Assembly: GCF_021462825.1 (NCBI RefSeq)
Contig: NZ_JAKEEB010000012.1
Span: 62,001-126,000, forward strand
Direction of reading: 5' to 3'
Length of the DNA stretch: 64,000 nucleotides
Origin: Streptomyces glomeratus
GTDB taxonomy: Bacteria; Actinomycetota; Actinomycetes; Streptomycetales; Streptomycetaceae
Below the pieces are notes generated by a model. It saw nothing but the letters and a program-made list of their open reading frames with translations, did no database searches and was not told the origin of the DNA. This document shows, one piece after another, positions 43,081 to 51,803 of this stretch. Numbering within the stretch: the first letter of the stretch is position 1; each line of letters opens with the position of its first letter. The translations under genes were made by a program, and so were the position numbers.

Positions 43081-43172
43081 GCCCTCAGAAGCCGGTGACA
43101 CCGCCGCGCTGCGCCTGCCCGCACCCTCGCCGAAGCGAATCGCCCCCCACCACTACCGGGAGAACCACCGAA

Positions 43173-44465
43173 ATGCACACCCAGCACCGGCGCCAGCCGG
43201 GGCGGCTTTCACGCCCAGTCGGCTTCTGGCTCAAGGCCGTCACACTGTTTGCCCTCTTCGTCGCGGCCAGCGCGCCTTCCCCGCTCTACGTGGTGTACCA
43301 GCACCGCTGGGGCTTCTCGCCGACCGTGCTCACCACGATCTTCGCGGTCTACGCCCTGGCCCTGCTGGTCGCGCTGCTGATGGTCGGCGGACTCTCCGAC
43401 CACATCGGCAGGCGGCCCGTGCTCGCTGCCGCGCTGATCGTCGAGGCCGCGTCCATGGCCGTGTTCCTCACCGCCGACGGTGTCGGGCTGTTGCTGGTGG
43501 CGCGCATCCTGCAGGGGCTGGCGACAGGTGCGGCGACGGGGGCCATCAGCGCCGGGCTGATGGACCTGCAGCCGTCACCCACATCACGCCTCGGCTCGCT
43601 GCTCAACAGCGCGGCCCCGGCCGCCGGACTGGCCCTCGGGGCGCTGGGCACCGGACTGCTGGTGCAGTACGCCCCCGCCCCCACGACGCTGGTCTTCGTC
43701 CTGCTCATCGCCGTCTTCCTGCTGTTGACCGCGGCGGTGTACTTCCTGCCCGAGCCGGTCACACCCCGCCCGGGCGCCTGGGCCTCGCTCCGGCCGCAGA
43801 TGGCCGTGCCGCACCACGGGCGGCGGACCTTCCTGGCGACCACGCCCTGCCTCATCGCCACCTGGGCGATCAGTGGGCTCTACCTCTCACTCGGCCCCTC
43901 GCTGGCCGTAGGGATCCTGCACATCGGCAGCCATCTGGTCGGTGCCCTGGTGGTGACCACGCTCTACAGCGCCGGAACCGTCGCCTCGCTGCTGGTGCGC
44001 AACCTCGCGCCGAAGCGGGTGATGGCCGTCGGGTGCGTGGCCCTCGCCGTGGGGACCGGTCTCACCCTGCTCGCCCTCGTCGGACCCTCGACGCCGCTGT
44101 TCTTCCTCGGAACCGCCCTCGCCGGCGTCGGCTGGGGCAGCTCCTTCCTGGGCTCCTTCGGCTCGCTCGCGGTACTGGCCGGTCCCACGGAGCGGGCGAA
44201 GCTGTTCGCCTCCGTCTACGTCGTCAGCTACCTCGCCTTCAGCGTTCCCGCGGTGGTGGCGGGGCTGGCCGTGCCGTCCCACGGACTGCGCACCACGACG
44301 ATGTGGTACGGCGTCATAGTGATCGTGCTGGCGCTGCTCGCCGTTGCCGGATCGACCGTCCGCAGGCGCGCAGCCGAACCGTCGGTGGCCGTGGCCTCCT
44401 CCGGGAGCCTGGCCGCCGCCGGACCTTCCCACCTGGAGGCGGCCAAGGCCGCGCGGCGTCAGTAG
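43173..44465 (+). CDS. MFS transporter
   Basis: A 430-residue permease with about twelve membrane helices. The loop 2-3 signature is GLSDHIGRRPVLAAALI (G-x-x-x-D-x-x-G-R-R). Helix 1 is VTLFALFVAASAPSPLYVVY, similar to drug/proton antiporters of Streptomyces. ATG 43173 follows GGGAGAA; the longer frame reaches back through a dead transposase and is rejected. It probably exports a small hydrophobic compound. It follows the IclR regulon, but no copy of that palindrome is in its immediate upstream region, so control may be separate. Confidence 0.88.
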   Translation: MHTQHRRQPGRLSRPVGFWLKAVTLFALFVAASAPSPLYVVYQHRWGFSPTVLTTIFAVYALALLVALLMVGGLSDHIGRRPVLAAALIVEAASMAVFLTADGVGLLLVARILQGLATGAATGAISAGLMDLQPSPTSRLGSLLNSAAPAAGLALGALGTGLLVQYAPAPTTLVFVLLIAVFLLLTAAVYFLPEPVTPRPGAWASLRPQMAVPHHGRRTFLATTPCLIATWAISGLYLSLGPSLAVGILHIGSHLVGALVVTTLYSAGTVASLLVRNLAPKRVMAVGCVALAVGTGLTLLALVGPSTPLFFLGTALAGVGWGSSFLGSFGSLAVLAGPTERAKLFASVYVVSYLAFSVPAVVAGLAVPSHGLRTTTMWYGVIVIVLALLAVAGSTVRRRAAEPSVAVASSGSLAAAGPSHLEAAKAARRQ

Positions 44466-44682
44466 GGCGCGGCGCCCGGCCCGTCCGGGACCTGATCGCA
44501 GCCCGTGGTGGCCCCGCCTCCGGGGTCCTCGGAACCGTTGGCATGGCGCATTCCCCGATGGCCGGCTGGTTCGGTCCGGACTGCTTCCCGGTGAGTCCCG
44601 CACCGGACCCCACCCATCGGCTCTTCTCACCCCGCTGCAGCCCCCGCACCATTTTTCCCGCCCCGCAACCCCAGGAGTCCGC

Positions 44683-45354
44683 ATGCCCACCCTCGACCGC
44701 CAGGACAACGTCTTCCTACTCGACATCGGGGACGACGAGAACCGCTTCCACCCCGACTGGCTCGCCTCCGTCAACGCCGCCCTGGACGAGGTGGAGAAAG
44801 CCGAAGGACCACGTGCCCTGGTCACCGCCGCCACCGGCAAGTTCTTCTCCAACGGCCTGGACCTGGACTGGCTCAGCGCCCATGGCGACCGGTACGAGGA
44901 CTACTTCGTCTCCGTCCACGCACTCTTCGCCCGCGTGCTGTCCCTGCCGGTGATCACCGTCGCCGCCCTCCAGGGACACGCTTTCGCCGCCGGCGCGATG
45001 CTCTCCCTCGCCCACGACTTCCGCGTCATGCGCGCCGACCGCGGCTTCTGGTGCCTGCCCGAAGTCGACATCAACATCCCCTTCACCCGCGGCATGTCCG
45101 CCCTGATCCAGTCCCGACTCGTGCCGCAGACCGCCCACGAAGCCATGGTCACCGGCCGCCGCTACGGTGGCACCGACGCCGAGACCGCCGGCATCGTCGA
45201 CCACGCCGTCACCGAGGACGCCGTCCGCTCCACGGCTATGGATATCGCCCGGGTACAACTGAGCAAGGCCGGCGACACCCTCGGCACCATCAAGGCACGC
45301 ATGTACCCCATCGCCCTGACCACCCTGCGCGACATCACCGACCCCCTCGATTGA
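44683..45354 (+). CDS. enoyl-CoA hydratase/isomerase (crotonase) family protein
   Basis: A 223-residue short crotonase. The oxyanion-hole segment is TGKFFSNGLDLDWLS and the second GHAFAAGAMLSLAHDFRVM. The motif WCLPEVDINIPFTRGMSALI corresponds to the catalytic region, similar to PECI/delta3-delta2-enoyl-CoA isomerases of plants and actinobacteria. The usual second catalytic Glu is not obvious. ATG 44683 is preceded by CAGGAG. The protein is shorter than the usual 250-270 residues. It probably acts on an acyl-CoA double bond, as isomerase rather than hydratase. Confidence 0.82.
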   Translation: MPTLDRQDNVFLLDIGDDENRFHPDWLASVNAALDEVEKAEGPRALVTAATGKFFSNGLDLDWLSAHGDRYEDYFVSVHALFARVLSLPVITVAALQGHAFAAGAMLSLAHDFRVMRADRGFWCLPEVDINIPFTRGMSALIQSRLVPQTAHEAMVTGRRYGGTDAETAGIVDHAVTEDAVRSTAMDIARVQLSKAGDTLGTIKARMYPIALTTLRDITDPLD

Positions 45355-45492
45355 CCCACCCGCGCACGGCGGAGGAAGCCGGGGGTCTTCCCGCGGGCTT
45401 GCGGGCCTGCGGGCTTGCGCGGTGGGGCAGTTGGCGCCGGTGAGTCCCGCGCCGTTCAGTCAGGGCGGTTGATATGTGACAAGGAGCTGACC

Positions 45493-45906
45493 ATGAAGAG
45501 ATTGACGAGGCACGCCCGGATCGCTGTTGCTTCTGCGGTGCTGACCGGTGGAGCCGTGCTCGGTACCGGCGGTGCGGCGTCCGCAGCGGTCATGGAAGGC
45601 GCCGCGCACAGCCAGGCGGCCACCGTCACCGTCCAGCGCGGCATCCGTGACGATCACGACGCAGGCGGCTACGGCTACGGCCGCTTGCAGGAAGGCGAAT
45701 ATGACGACGGCTGGTACAGCTACGGCGGACGGTTCACGACCGACGGCCGCCCCGGTCACCAGCACCATGGGTACGGCGTGAGCGACCGCTGGGACGGGCG
45801 GGACCGGTACGTCCGCTTCGACGGCCGGTGGATCGACGTGAGCCTCCTGCGCGCGTACGGCGCCGGCCGCTGGTACACGGACCAACTCCTCTGGATCGGC
45901 CAGTGA
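45493..45906 (+). CDS. small secreted Gly/Tyr/Trp-rich protein of unknown function
   Basis: A 137-residue precursor. Signal peptide MKRLTRHARIAVASAVLTGG ends at GAASA-A, giving a mature protein of about 105 residues. It is rich in Gly, Tyr, Asp and Trp (GGYGYGRLQEGEYDDGWYSY, RYVRFDGRWIDVSLLRAYGA). AAGGAG is seven bases before ATG 45493. No family is recognised; it has no cysteines. The composition suggests a surface or extracellular binding protein. The gene stands alone between the crotonase and the flavoprotein. Confidence 0.72.
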   Translation: MKRLTRHARIAVASAVLTGGAVLGTGGAASAAVMEGAAHSQAATVTVQRGIRDDHDAGGYGYGRLQEGEYDDGWYSYGGRFTTDGRPGHQHHGYGVSDRWDGRDRYVRFDGRWIDVSLLRAYGAGRWYTDQLLWIGQ

Positions 45907-46307
45907 GCTGCGGCCCTGACCGCAGGCCTGTCCGCCCTGCCTGCGACGGACGCTGACGCCCGCTTGGCCGTGCCCGCCGTCAACGCCCGACACGACACGA
46001 CGACGTCCACCACCGGCCCCCGCCAGGACCGCGATCCCGGAACCGGCTGATCAGGTCCGCGATCGCAAGCGTCGCAGGGCCTTGGCGGCCGTCCGCGCGC
46101 GTTGGACCGACAGGACCACAGGACCGCAAGGCCCGGCATGCGGTGGAGTGCGGCATCGGCCGCTTCAAGCAGACCTCGCCATCCGGACGGCCGCCCGCCG
46201 CAGTTCCCCGGACGGCTAACCACGCAGGTCACCGACTTCTGGAACACGTCCGGATCCTGTGCGGCCCTGCTCTGGCACGGGCGGATCATGGCGTGCTACC
46301 AAGAGAT
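45907..46307. other. 401-base gap with a possible IS5-type transposase scrap
   Basis: No functional gene seen. Around 46122-46172 one plus-strand frame reads DRKARHAVECGIGRFKQ, like the (R)N.VE..I.RLKQ motif near the end of IS5-type transposases, but it is short and ends in unrelated sequence. Confidence 0.35.
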
Positions 46308-47885
46308 ATGGCTGCACACGAGGGACGCGAGGAATACGACGCTGTGATCGTCGGCGGCGGGCACAACGGGCTGGTGGCCGCCGCCTATCTCGCCCGGGCC
46401 GGGCGATCCGTACTGGTGCTCGAGCGGCTGGACCACACCGGGGGAGCCGCCGTCTCCACCCGCCCGTTCGACGGGGTCGACGCGCGGCTGTCGCGCTACT
46501 CGTACCTGGTCAGCCTGTTGCCGAGGAAGATCGTCCGAGATCTGGACCTGGACTTCCGGGTGCGCGGGCGCACCGTGTCCTCGTACACCCCCGTCGAGCG
46601 CGGCGGACGCCCCACCGGCCTCCTCGTCGGCGGCGGCGAGCGGCGCACCCGGGAGGCGTTCGCCCGGCTCACCGGTTCCGACCGCGAGTACGAGGCGTGG
46701 CAGCGCTTCTACGGGATGACCGGGCGGTTCGCCCAGCGTGTCTTCCCCACCCTCACCGAGCCCCTGCCCACCCGGGACGAGCTGCGGCGCCGTGTCGACG
46801 ACGAGGAGGCGTGGCGGGTGCTCTTCGAGGAGCCGATCGGCGCCGCCGTCGAGGAGTACTTCGCCGACGACCTGGTCCGCGGAGTCGTCCTGACCGACGC
46901 GCTCATCGGCACCTTCGCCGACGCCCACGACGCCTCGCTGCGGCAGAACCGCTGCTTCCTCTATCACGTGATCGGCGGCGGTACCGGCGCCTGGGACGTC
47001 CCGGTCGGCGGCATGGGTGCGCTGACCGACGCGCTGGCGGCGGCCGCGCGTGCCGCGGGTGCGGTGATCGCCACCGGACACGAGGCGGTTCGGATCGAGA
47101 GCGACGGGCGCACCGCGGAGGTCGCGTTCCGCACCGAGGGCGGCGACGGCACCGTCTCCGCCCGGCACGTCCTCGTGAACGCCTCGCCGCAGGATCTGGC
47201 CCGGCTGACCGGCGACACCCCTCCCGCCCCGGCCGAGGGCGCCCAGCTGAAGGTGAACATGCTGCTCACCCGGCTGCCCGCGCTGCGTGACCCCTCCGTC
47301 GATCCGCGCGAGGCCTTCTCGGGGACCTTCCACATCGCCGAGGGGTACGAGCAGCTGGCCACCGCGCATGCCGAGGCGGCCGCGGGGACGCCGCCCACCG
47401 CGCCGCCCTCGGAGATCTACTGCCACTCGCTCACCGACCCCACCATCCTCGGCCGCGACCTCGTCGAGCGGGGCTACCAGACCCTCACCCTCTTCGGTCT
47501 GCACACGCCCGCACGGCTCTTCGAACGCGACAACGACGGGGTGCGGGAGGAGCTGGTGAAGTCGACGCTGGCCCAGCTGGACGCCCACCTCGCCGAGCCG
47601 CTCGAGGACTGCCTGGCCACGGACGCGCAGGGGCGCCCCTGCATCGAGGCCAAGACCCCGCTCGACCTGGAGCGGGAGCTGCGGCTGCCCGGCGGCAACA
47701 TCTTCCACCGAGAGCTGGCCTGGCCGTACGCGCAGGAGGGCACGGGCCGCTGGGGCGTGGAGACGCGCCATGCCAACGTCCTGCTGTGCGGCGCGGGCGC
47801 GGTGCGCGGCGGCGGTGTGAGCGGGGTGCCGGGGCACAACGCGGCGATGGCGGTCCTCGAGGGGCGCGACGCCGCCGCCCGGTAA
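46308..47885 (+). CDS. phytoene-desaturase-like FAD oxidoreductase (PYROXD2-type)
   Basis: A 525-residue flavoprotein. The N-terminal FAD fold is DAVIVGGGHNGLVAAAYLAR then AGRSVLVLERLDHTGGAAV (about 12-50). The C-terminal CRTI-like signature is GNIFHRELAWPYA and LLCGAGAVRGGGVSGVPGHN, resembling the PYROXD2 group rather than carotenoid desaturases. ATG 46308 was taken because homology begins at EYDAVIVGGG; the frame extends upstream without support. It is followed by the nitronate-monooxygenase-family gene after an operator that starts two bases past its stop. Substrate unknown, likely a hydrophobic alcohol or polyene. Confidence 0.83.
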   Translation: MAAHEGREEYDAVIVGGGHNGLVAAAYLARAGRSVLVLERLDHTGGAAVSTRPFDGVDARLSRYSYLVSLLPRKIVRDLDLDFRVRGRTVSSYTPVERGGRPTGLLVGGGERRTREAFARLTGSDREYEAWQRFYGMTGRFAQRVFPTLTEPLPTRDELRRRVDDEEAWRVLFEEPIGAAVEEYFADDLVRGVVLTDALIGTFADAHDASLRQNRCFLYHVIGGGTGAWDVPVGGMGALTDALAAAARAAGAVIATGHEAVRIESDGRTAEVAFRTEGGDGTVSARHVLVNASPQDLARLTGDTPPAPAEGAQLKVNMLLTRLPALRDPSVDPREAFSGTFHIAEGYEQLATAHAEAAAGTPPTAPPSEIYCHSLTDPTILGRDLVERGYQTLTLFGLHTPARLFERDNDGVREELVKSTLAQLDAHLAEPLEDCLATDAQGRPCIEAKTPLDLERELRLPGGNIFHRELAWPYAQEGTGRWGVETRHANVLLCGAGAVRGGGVSGVPGHNAAMAVLEGRDAAAR

Positions 47886-47886
47886 A

Positions 47887-47903
47887 TCTGACGGAGTATC
47901 AGA
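47887..47903. promoter_or_regulatory. shared operator, copy A
   Basis: TCTGAC - GGAGT - ATCAGA within AAA flanks, 42 bases before the nitronate-monooxygenase-family gene. The same architecture recurs at 56848-56864. Confidence 0.65.
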
Positions 47904-47945
47904 AAGTCTCTTCCCACCTTCCGGCCGCTGCGGCATCCTGCGCGC

Positions 47946-49055
47946 ATGCAGACGGAGCTGAGCAAGCGGCTGGGCGTCGAGCACGCACTCTTCGGCTTCA
48001 CCCCTTTTCCCGCCGTCGCCGCGGCCATCAGCAGGGCGGGCGGATTCGGCGTGCTCGGCGCGGTCCGCTACACCGCCCCCGACGAACTCCAGCGCGACCT
48101 CGACTGGATCGAGGCGCACGCGGACGGCAGGCCCTACGGCCTGGATGTCGTCATGCCCGCCAAGAAGGTCGGCGGCGTCACGGAGGCCGACGTCGAGGCG
48201 ATGATCCCGGAAGGACACCGCCAGTTCGTCAAGAACACCCTGGCCGAGCACGGAGTGCCCGAACTGGCCGAGGGTGAGGCGTCCGGGTGGCGGATCACCG
48301 GCTGGATGGAGCAGGTGGCCCGCACCCAGCTCGACGTCGCCTTCGACCGTCCGATCAAGCTGCTCGCCAACGCTCTCGGCTCCCCGCCCGCCGACGTCGT
48401 GGCCCGCGCCCACGACAAGGGCATCCTGGTCGCCGCTCTCGCCGGCAGCGCCCGGCACGCCATCAAGCACCGGGAGGCGGGCATCGACGTCGTCGTCGCC
48501 CAGGGATACGAGGCGGGCGGCCACACCGGCGAGATCGCCACGATGGTGCTCACTCCCGAAGTCGTGGACGCCGTACACCCGTTGCCCGTCCTGGCCGCCG
48601 GCGGCATCGGCAGCGGCGAGCAGGCGGCCGCCGCCCTCGCGCTCGGCGCGCAGGGTGTCTGGCTCGGCTCCATCTGGCTGACCACCACGGAGGCCGGACT
48701 CCCCTCGCCCGTCCTCGTGCGGAAGCTGCTCGCCGCCGGATCCGGCGACACGGTCCGCTCGCGGGCGCTGACCGGCAAGCCGGCCCGGCAGCTGCGTACC
48801 GCATGGACCGACGCCTGGGACGACCCCCAGGGGCCCGGCGCCCTGCCCATGCCGCTGCAGGGGCTGCTGGTCGCCGAGGCCGTCACCCGCATCCAGAAGT
48901 ACGGGGTCGAGCCCCTGCTCGGCACGCCCGTCGGCCAGATCGTCGGCCGTATGAACAGCGAACGCAGCGTCCAGGCCGTCGTCGACGACCTCACCCGAGG
49001 GTTCGAGCGAGCCGTCGACCGCATCAACCGGATCGCCGGAAGGAGCCAGCAGTGA
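47946..49055 (+). CDS. nitronate monooxygenase family protein (IpdC-like FMN enzyme)
   Basis: A 369-residue FMN-dependent TIM-barrel protein. The FMN/substrate loop is AQGYEAGGHTGEIATMVLTP with the family His, followed by LPVLAAGGIGSGEQAAAALA and GAQGVWLGSIWLTTTEA. Size and sequence plan match the M. tuberculosis Rv3553 (IpdC) group, which acts in sterol ring breakdown rather than on nitronates. The gene starts 42 bases after an operator and overlaps the ligase gene by four bases (GTGA), so both are one unit. Confidence 0.85.
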   Translation: MQTELSKRLGVEHALFGFTPFPAVAAAISRAGGFGVLGAVRYTAPDELQRDLDWIEAHADGRPYGLDVVMPAKKVGGVTEADVEAMIPEGHRQFVKNTLAEHGVPELAEGEASGWRITGWMEQVARTQLDVAFDRPIKLLANALGSPPADVVARAHDKGILVAALAGSARHAIKHREAGIDVVVAQGYEAGGHTGEIATMVLTPEVVDAVHPLPVLAAGGIGSGEQAAAALALGAQGVWLGSIWLTTTEAGLPSPVLVRKLLAAGSGDTVRSRALTGKPARQLRTAWTDAWDDPQGPGALPMPLQGLLVAEAVTRIQKYGVEPLLGTPVGQIVGRMNSERSVQAVVDDLTRGFERAVDRINRIAGRSQQ

Positions 49056-50602
49056 GCCAGACCGCCAACGGTTTCTGGGCCCAGGCAGCGGCGGACCCCG
49101 AGCGCACGGTCCTCGTCGCCCCCGACGGGCAGGAGTGGACCGCAGGGCGGCTGCTCGCCTCGGCCCACCAACTGGTACACGGACTGCGCGCAGCGGGCCT
49201 CGAGCGTGGTGACTCCTTCGCCGTCGTGCTGCCCAACGGCGTCGAGTTCCTCACCGCGTACCTGGCCGCCACCCAGGCCGGTCTCTACCTCGTGCCCGTC
49301 AACCATCACCTCGTCGGGCCCGAGATCGCCTGGATCGTCGCCGACTCCGGCGCCAAGGTGCTCATCGCGCACGAACGGTTCGCCGACGCCGCCCGGGGCG
49401 CCGCCGACCAGGCGGAACTGCCGGCCGGCCGCCGCTACGCGGTCGGCGAGGCCAAGGGCTTCCGTCCGTACGCCGAACTCCTCGCCGGACAGCCGGAGTC
49501 GGCGCCCGGGGGACGCACCCTCGGCTGGGTCATGAACTACACCTCGGGCACCACGGGCCGCCCGCGCGGCATCCGCCGCCCGCTGCCCGGCAAACCCCCC
49601 GAGGAGACCCACCTCGGGGGCTTCCTCGGCATCTTCGGCATCAGGCCGTACGGCGACAACGTCCACCTCGTCTGCTCGCCGCTCTACCACACCGCCGTGC
49701 TCCAGTTCGCGGGCGCGTCCCTGCACCTCGGTCACCGGCTGGTCCTGATGGACAAGTGGACGCCGGAGGAGATGCTCCGCCTGATCGACACCCACGCGTG
49801 CACGCACACCCACATGGTCCCCACCCAGTTCCACCGCCTGCTCGCCCTCCCCGACGACGTGAAGGCGCGCTACGACGTCTCGTCCATGCGGCACGCCATC
49901 CACGGCGCCGCGCCCTGCCCCGACCATGTGAAGCGGGCGATGATCGAGTGGTGGGGCGAATGCGTCGAGGAGTACTACGCGGCGAGCGAGGGCGGCGGCG
50001 CCTTCGCGACCGCCGAGGACTGGCTGAAGAAGCCCGGCACGGTCGGCAAGGCCTGGCCCATCAGCGAACTGGCGATCTTCGACGACGACGGCAACCGGCT
50101 GCCGCCCGGCGAACTCGGCACCGTCTACATGAAGATGAGCACCGGCGGATTCTCGTACCACAAGGACGAGGCCAAGACCCGGAAGAACCGCATCGGCGAC
50201 TTCTTCACCGTGGGCGACCTCGGCTGTCTCGACGAGGACGGCTACCTCTTCCTGCGCGACCGCAAGATCGACCTGATCATCTCGGGCGGGGTCAACATCT
50301 ATCCGGCCGAGATCGAGGCCGCCCTGCTGGGGCACCCCGCCGTGGCCGACGCCGCCGCCTTCGGGATCCCGCACGACGACTGGGGTGAGGAGGTGAAGGC
50401 GGTCGTCGAACCCGCCCCCGGCCATGAGCCCGGCCCCGCCCTCGCCGCGGACATCCTGGAGCACTGCGCCCGTCGACTCGCCGGCTACAAGCGGCCCAGG
50501 AGCGTCGACTTCATCGGGTCGATGCCCCGCGACCCGAACGGCAAGCTGTACAAGCGCCGGCTGCGCGAACCCTACTGGGAGAACCGCACCCGCCCGGTGT
50601 GA
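49052..50602 (+). CDS. acyl-CoA synthetase (FadD-type, ANL superfamily)
   Basis: A 516-residue adenylate-forming ligase. The P-loop-like motif is NYTSGTTGRPRGIRRP (about 165-180), then YYAASEGGG, GDLGCLDEDGYLFLRDR (A8 region) and PRDPNGKLYKRRLREPYW with the catalytic Lys. The GTG start overlaps the nitronate-monooxygenase-family stop. It would activate a carboxylic acid as CoA thioester via acyl-AMP. Coupling to an IpdC-like protein suggests a cyclic or propionate-type side-chain acid. It is one of four CoA ligases in the island. Confidence 0.9.
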   Translation: MSQTANGFWAQAAADPERTVLVAPDGQEWTAGRLLASAHQLVHGLRAAGLERGDSFAVVLPNGVEFLTAYLAATQAGLYLVPVNHHLVGPEIAWIVADSGAKVLIAHERFADAARGAADQAELPAGRRYAVGEAKGFRPYAELLAGQPESAPGGRTLGWVMNYTSGTTGRPRGIRRPLPGKPPEETHLGGFLGIFGIRPYGDNVHLVCSPLYHTAVLQFAGASLHLGHRLVLMDKWTPEEMLRLIDTHACTHTHMVPTQFHRLLALPDDVKARYDVSSMRHAIHGAAPCPDHVKRAMIEWWGECVEEYYAASEGGGAFATAEDWLKKPGTVGKAWPISELAIFDDDGNRLPPGELGTVYMKMSTGGFSYHKDEAKTRKNRIGDFFTVGDLGCLDEDGYLFLRDRKIDLIISGGVNIYPAEIEAALLGHPAVADAAAFGIPHDDWGEEVKAVVEPAPGHEPGPALAADILEHCARRLAGYKRPRSVDFIGSMPRDPNGKLYKRRLREPYWENRTRPV

Positions 50603-50609
50603 GCCGGAG

Positions 50610-50807
50610 TCAGGTCCCGTCGGCCGCGACGATCCGCCACCGGCCGGCCTCCTGGTGGCCCGAGGCGTAGACGGCTGCGCCGTCGCCGGGCTTCAGGGCG
50701 TAGTGGCCGAGATTTCCGCCCCAGTAGCGGAGGATGCGTCCCAGCTCCCGCGCGGCCTCCTCCGAGGTCCACTCGTCAGCCATGTCGACTTCGAGAAGAA
50801 ACTTCAC
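50610..50807 (-). CDS. conserved 65-residue protein
   Basis: Begins at GTG 50807 as MKFLLEVDMADEWTSEEAAR and continues ELGRILRYWGGNLGHYALKP, with GRWRIVAAD at the end. GGAAGG lies about nine bases upstream. This small protein type is common in Streptomyces but has no known function that I can name. The longer frame to 50885 lacks a site. It is convergent with the acyl-CoA synthetase gene, seven bases away. Confidence 0.62.
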   Translation of the reverse strand: MKFLLEVDMADEWTSEEAARELGRILRYWGGNLGHYALKPGDGAAVYASGHQEAGRWRIVAADGT

Positions 50808-51008
50808 GTGCGCCGCCTTCCGATCACGGACCCGTCCCGCCCGGAGCCATCGGGCGGGACCTGCGGCTTCAATTGTTTCATTCAACTGCTACCAGGGACT
50901 TTGACGACCGTCACCGCTGGTCGCTCCCTCGCTGTGCCGGAAAAGTCTCAACCGGTGGTGAGGCGTTAGGGTGAGTTCGCCCGGCAGCCGACGGCGGGGG
51001 AGGCGAAC

Positions 51009-51725
51009 GTGGCGGACCGGCTGCGCGTCAGCGATCTGGCGCGGACGGCAGGGATCTCGGTCCAGCAGGTCCGCACCTATGTGGACACAGGGGTGCTGCC
51101 TCCTGTCGAACGGACGGCGAGCGGCTACCGGGTCTTCACCGGCACACACGCCGAAGCCCTCGCCACCGCACGCCAGTTGGCCGCCGGCCACGACTGGCGC
51201 ACCGCACGTCTGGTCCTGCGTGCCGTGCACACCGGTGACCTGGAGGCCGCCCTGGCGGCGCTGGACGCAAGCCATGCCCGGCTGGACCGCGAACGCGGTG
51301 AACTGGCCGCCGTCCACGACGCCCTGAAGTCCTTCCTGACGGACCACACGACCCACCCGGCCACCGTGCATCGGCGCCTGCGCATCGGCCAGGTCGCCCG
51401 CGCCGTCGGCGTCAAACCGCCCGTACTCCGGCTCTGGGAAGCCCGCGGTCTGCTGAGCCCCGACCGGGAGCCCGCCACCGGATACCGCCTCTACCCCCGG
51501 TCCGAGCAGATCGCCGCGCACGTCGTCGCACTGCTGCGCCGGGGTCACCACCCGCTCGCCGCCATCGCCGTGGTCCTGGAGGAACTGCGGGCGACGGGCA
51601 GCCCCGAGCGCGTGCTGGAGGAACTGACCCACCGCGAACGGGACCTGCACCGCCGCAGCCTCCACCGGCTCAAGGCGTCCGCGGCCCTGTACGCCTATCT
51701 GCGGTACCTCCAACAGGCCCCGTGA
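51009..51725 (+). CDS. double-HTH MerR-family regulator (TioE-like)
   Basis: A 238-residue regulator with two MerR-type helix-turn-helix domains in one chain. The first is LRVSDLARTAGISVQQVRTY followed by GVLPPVERTASGYRVF (residues 5-45). The second is LRIGQVARAVGVKPPVLRLW followed by ARGLLSPDREPATGYRLYP (about 123-163). Each is followed by a helical segment. GTG 51009 has GGGGGAGG upstream. Tandem MerR domains are uncommon and recall TioE. It may control the CoA ligase starting 78 bases downstream on the same strand, or the divergent small gene. Confidence 0.85.
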   Translation: MADRLRVSDLARTAGISVQQVRTYVDTGVLPPVERTASGYRVFTGTHAEALATARQLAAGHDWRTARLVLRAVHTGDLEAALAALDASHARLDRERGELAAVHDALKSFLTDHTTHPATVHRRLRIGQVARAVGVKPPVLRLWEARGLLSPDREPATGYRLYPRSEQIAAHVVALLRRGHHPLAAIAVVLEELRATGSPERVLEELTHRERDLHRRSLHRLKASAALYAYLRYLQQAP

Positions 51726-51803
51726 CACCGCGCGACGGGCTTGACCCGCCGCGCGCGAGGCCACGAGGATCGCGCCAGGACAGGGCGGACGAAGGGGCGG
51801 TTC

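Noticed and set aside
45391..45420. GC-rich direct repeats (GCGGGCTTGC units) after the crotonase gene
   Set aside because: Only three short, imperfect units; not a CRISPR or a clear terminator.
46296..48578. 760-residue minus-strand frame
   Set aside because: Antisense of the flavoprotein and nitronate-monooxygenase-family genes, without motifs.
48134..50464. 776-residue minus-strand frame
   Set aside because: Antisense of the acyl-CoA synthetase gene.
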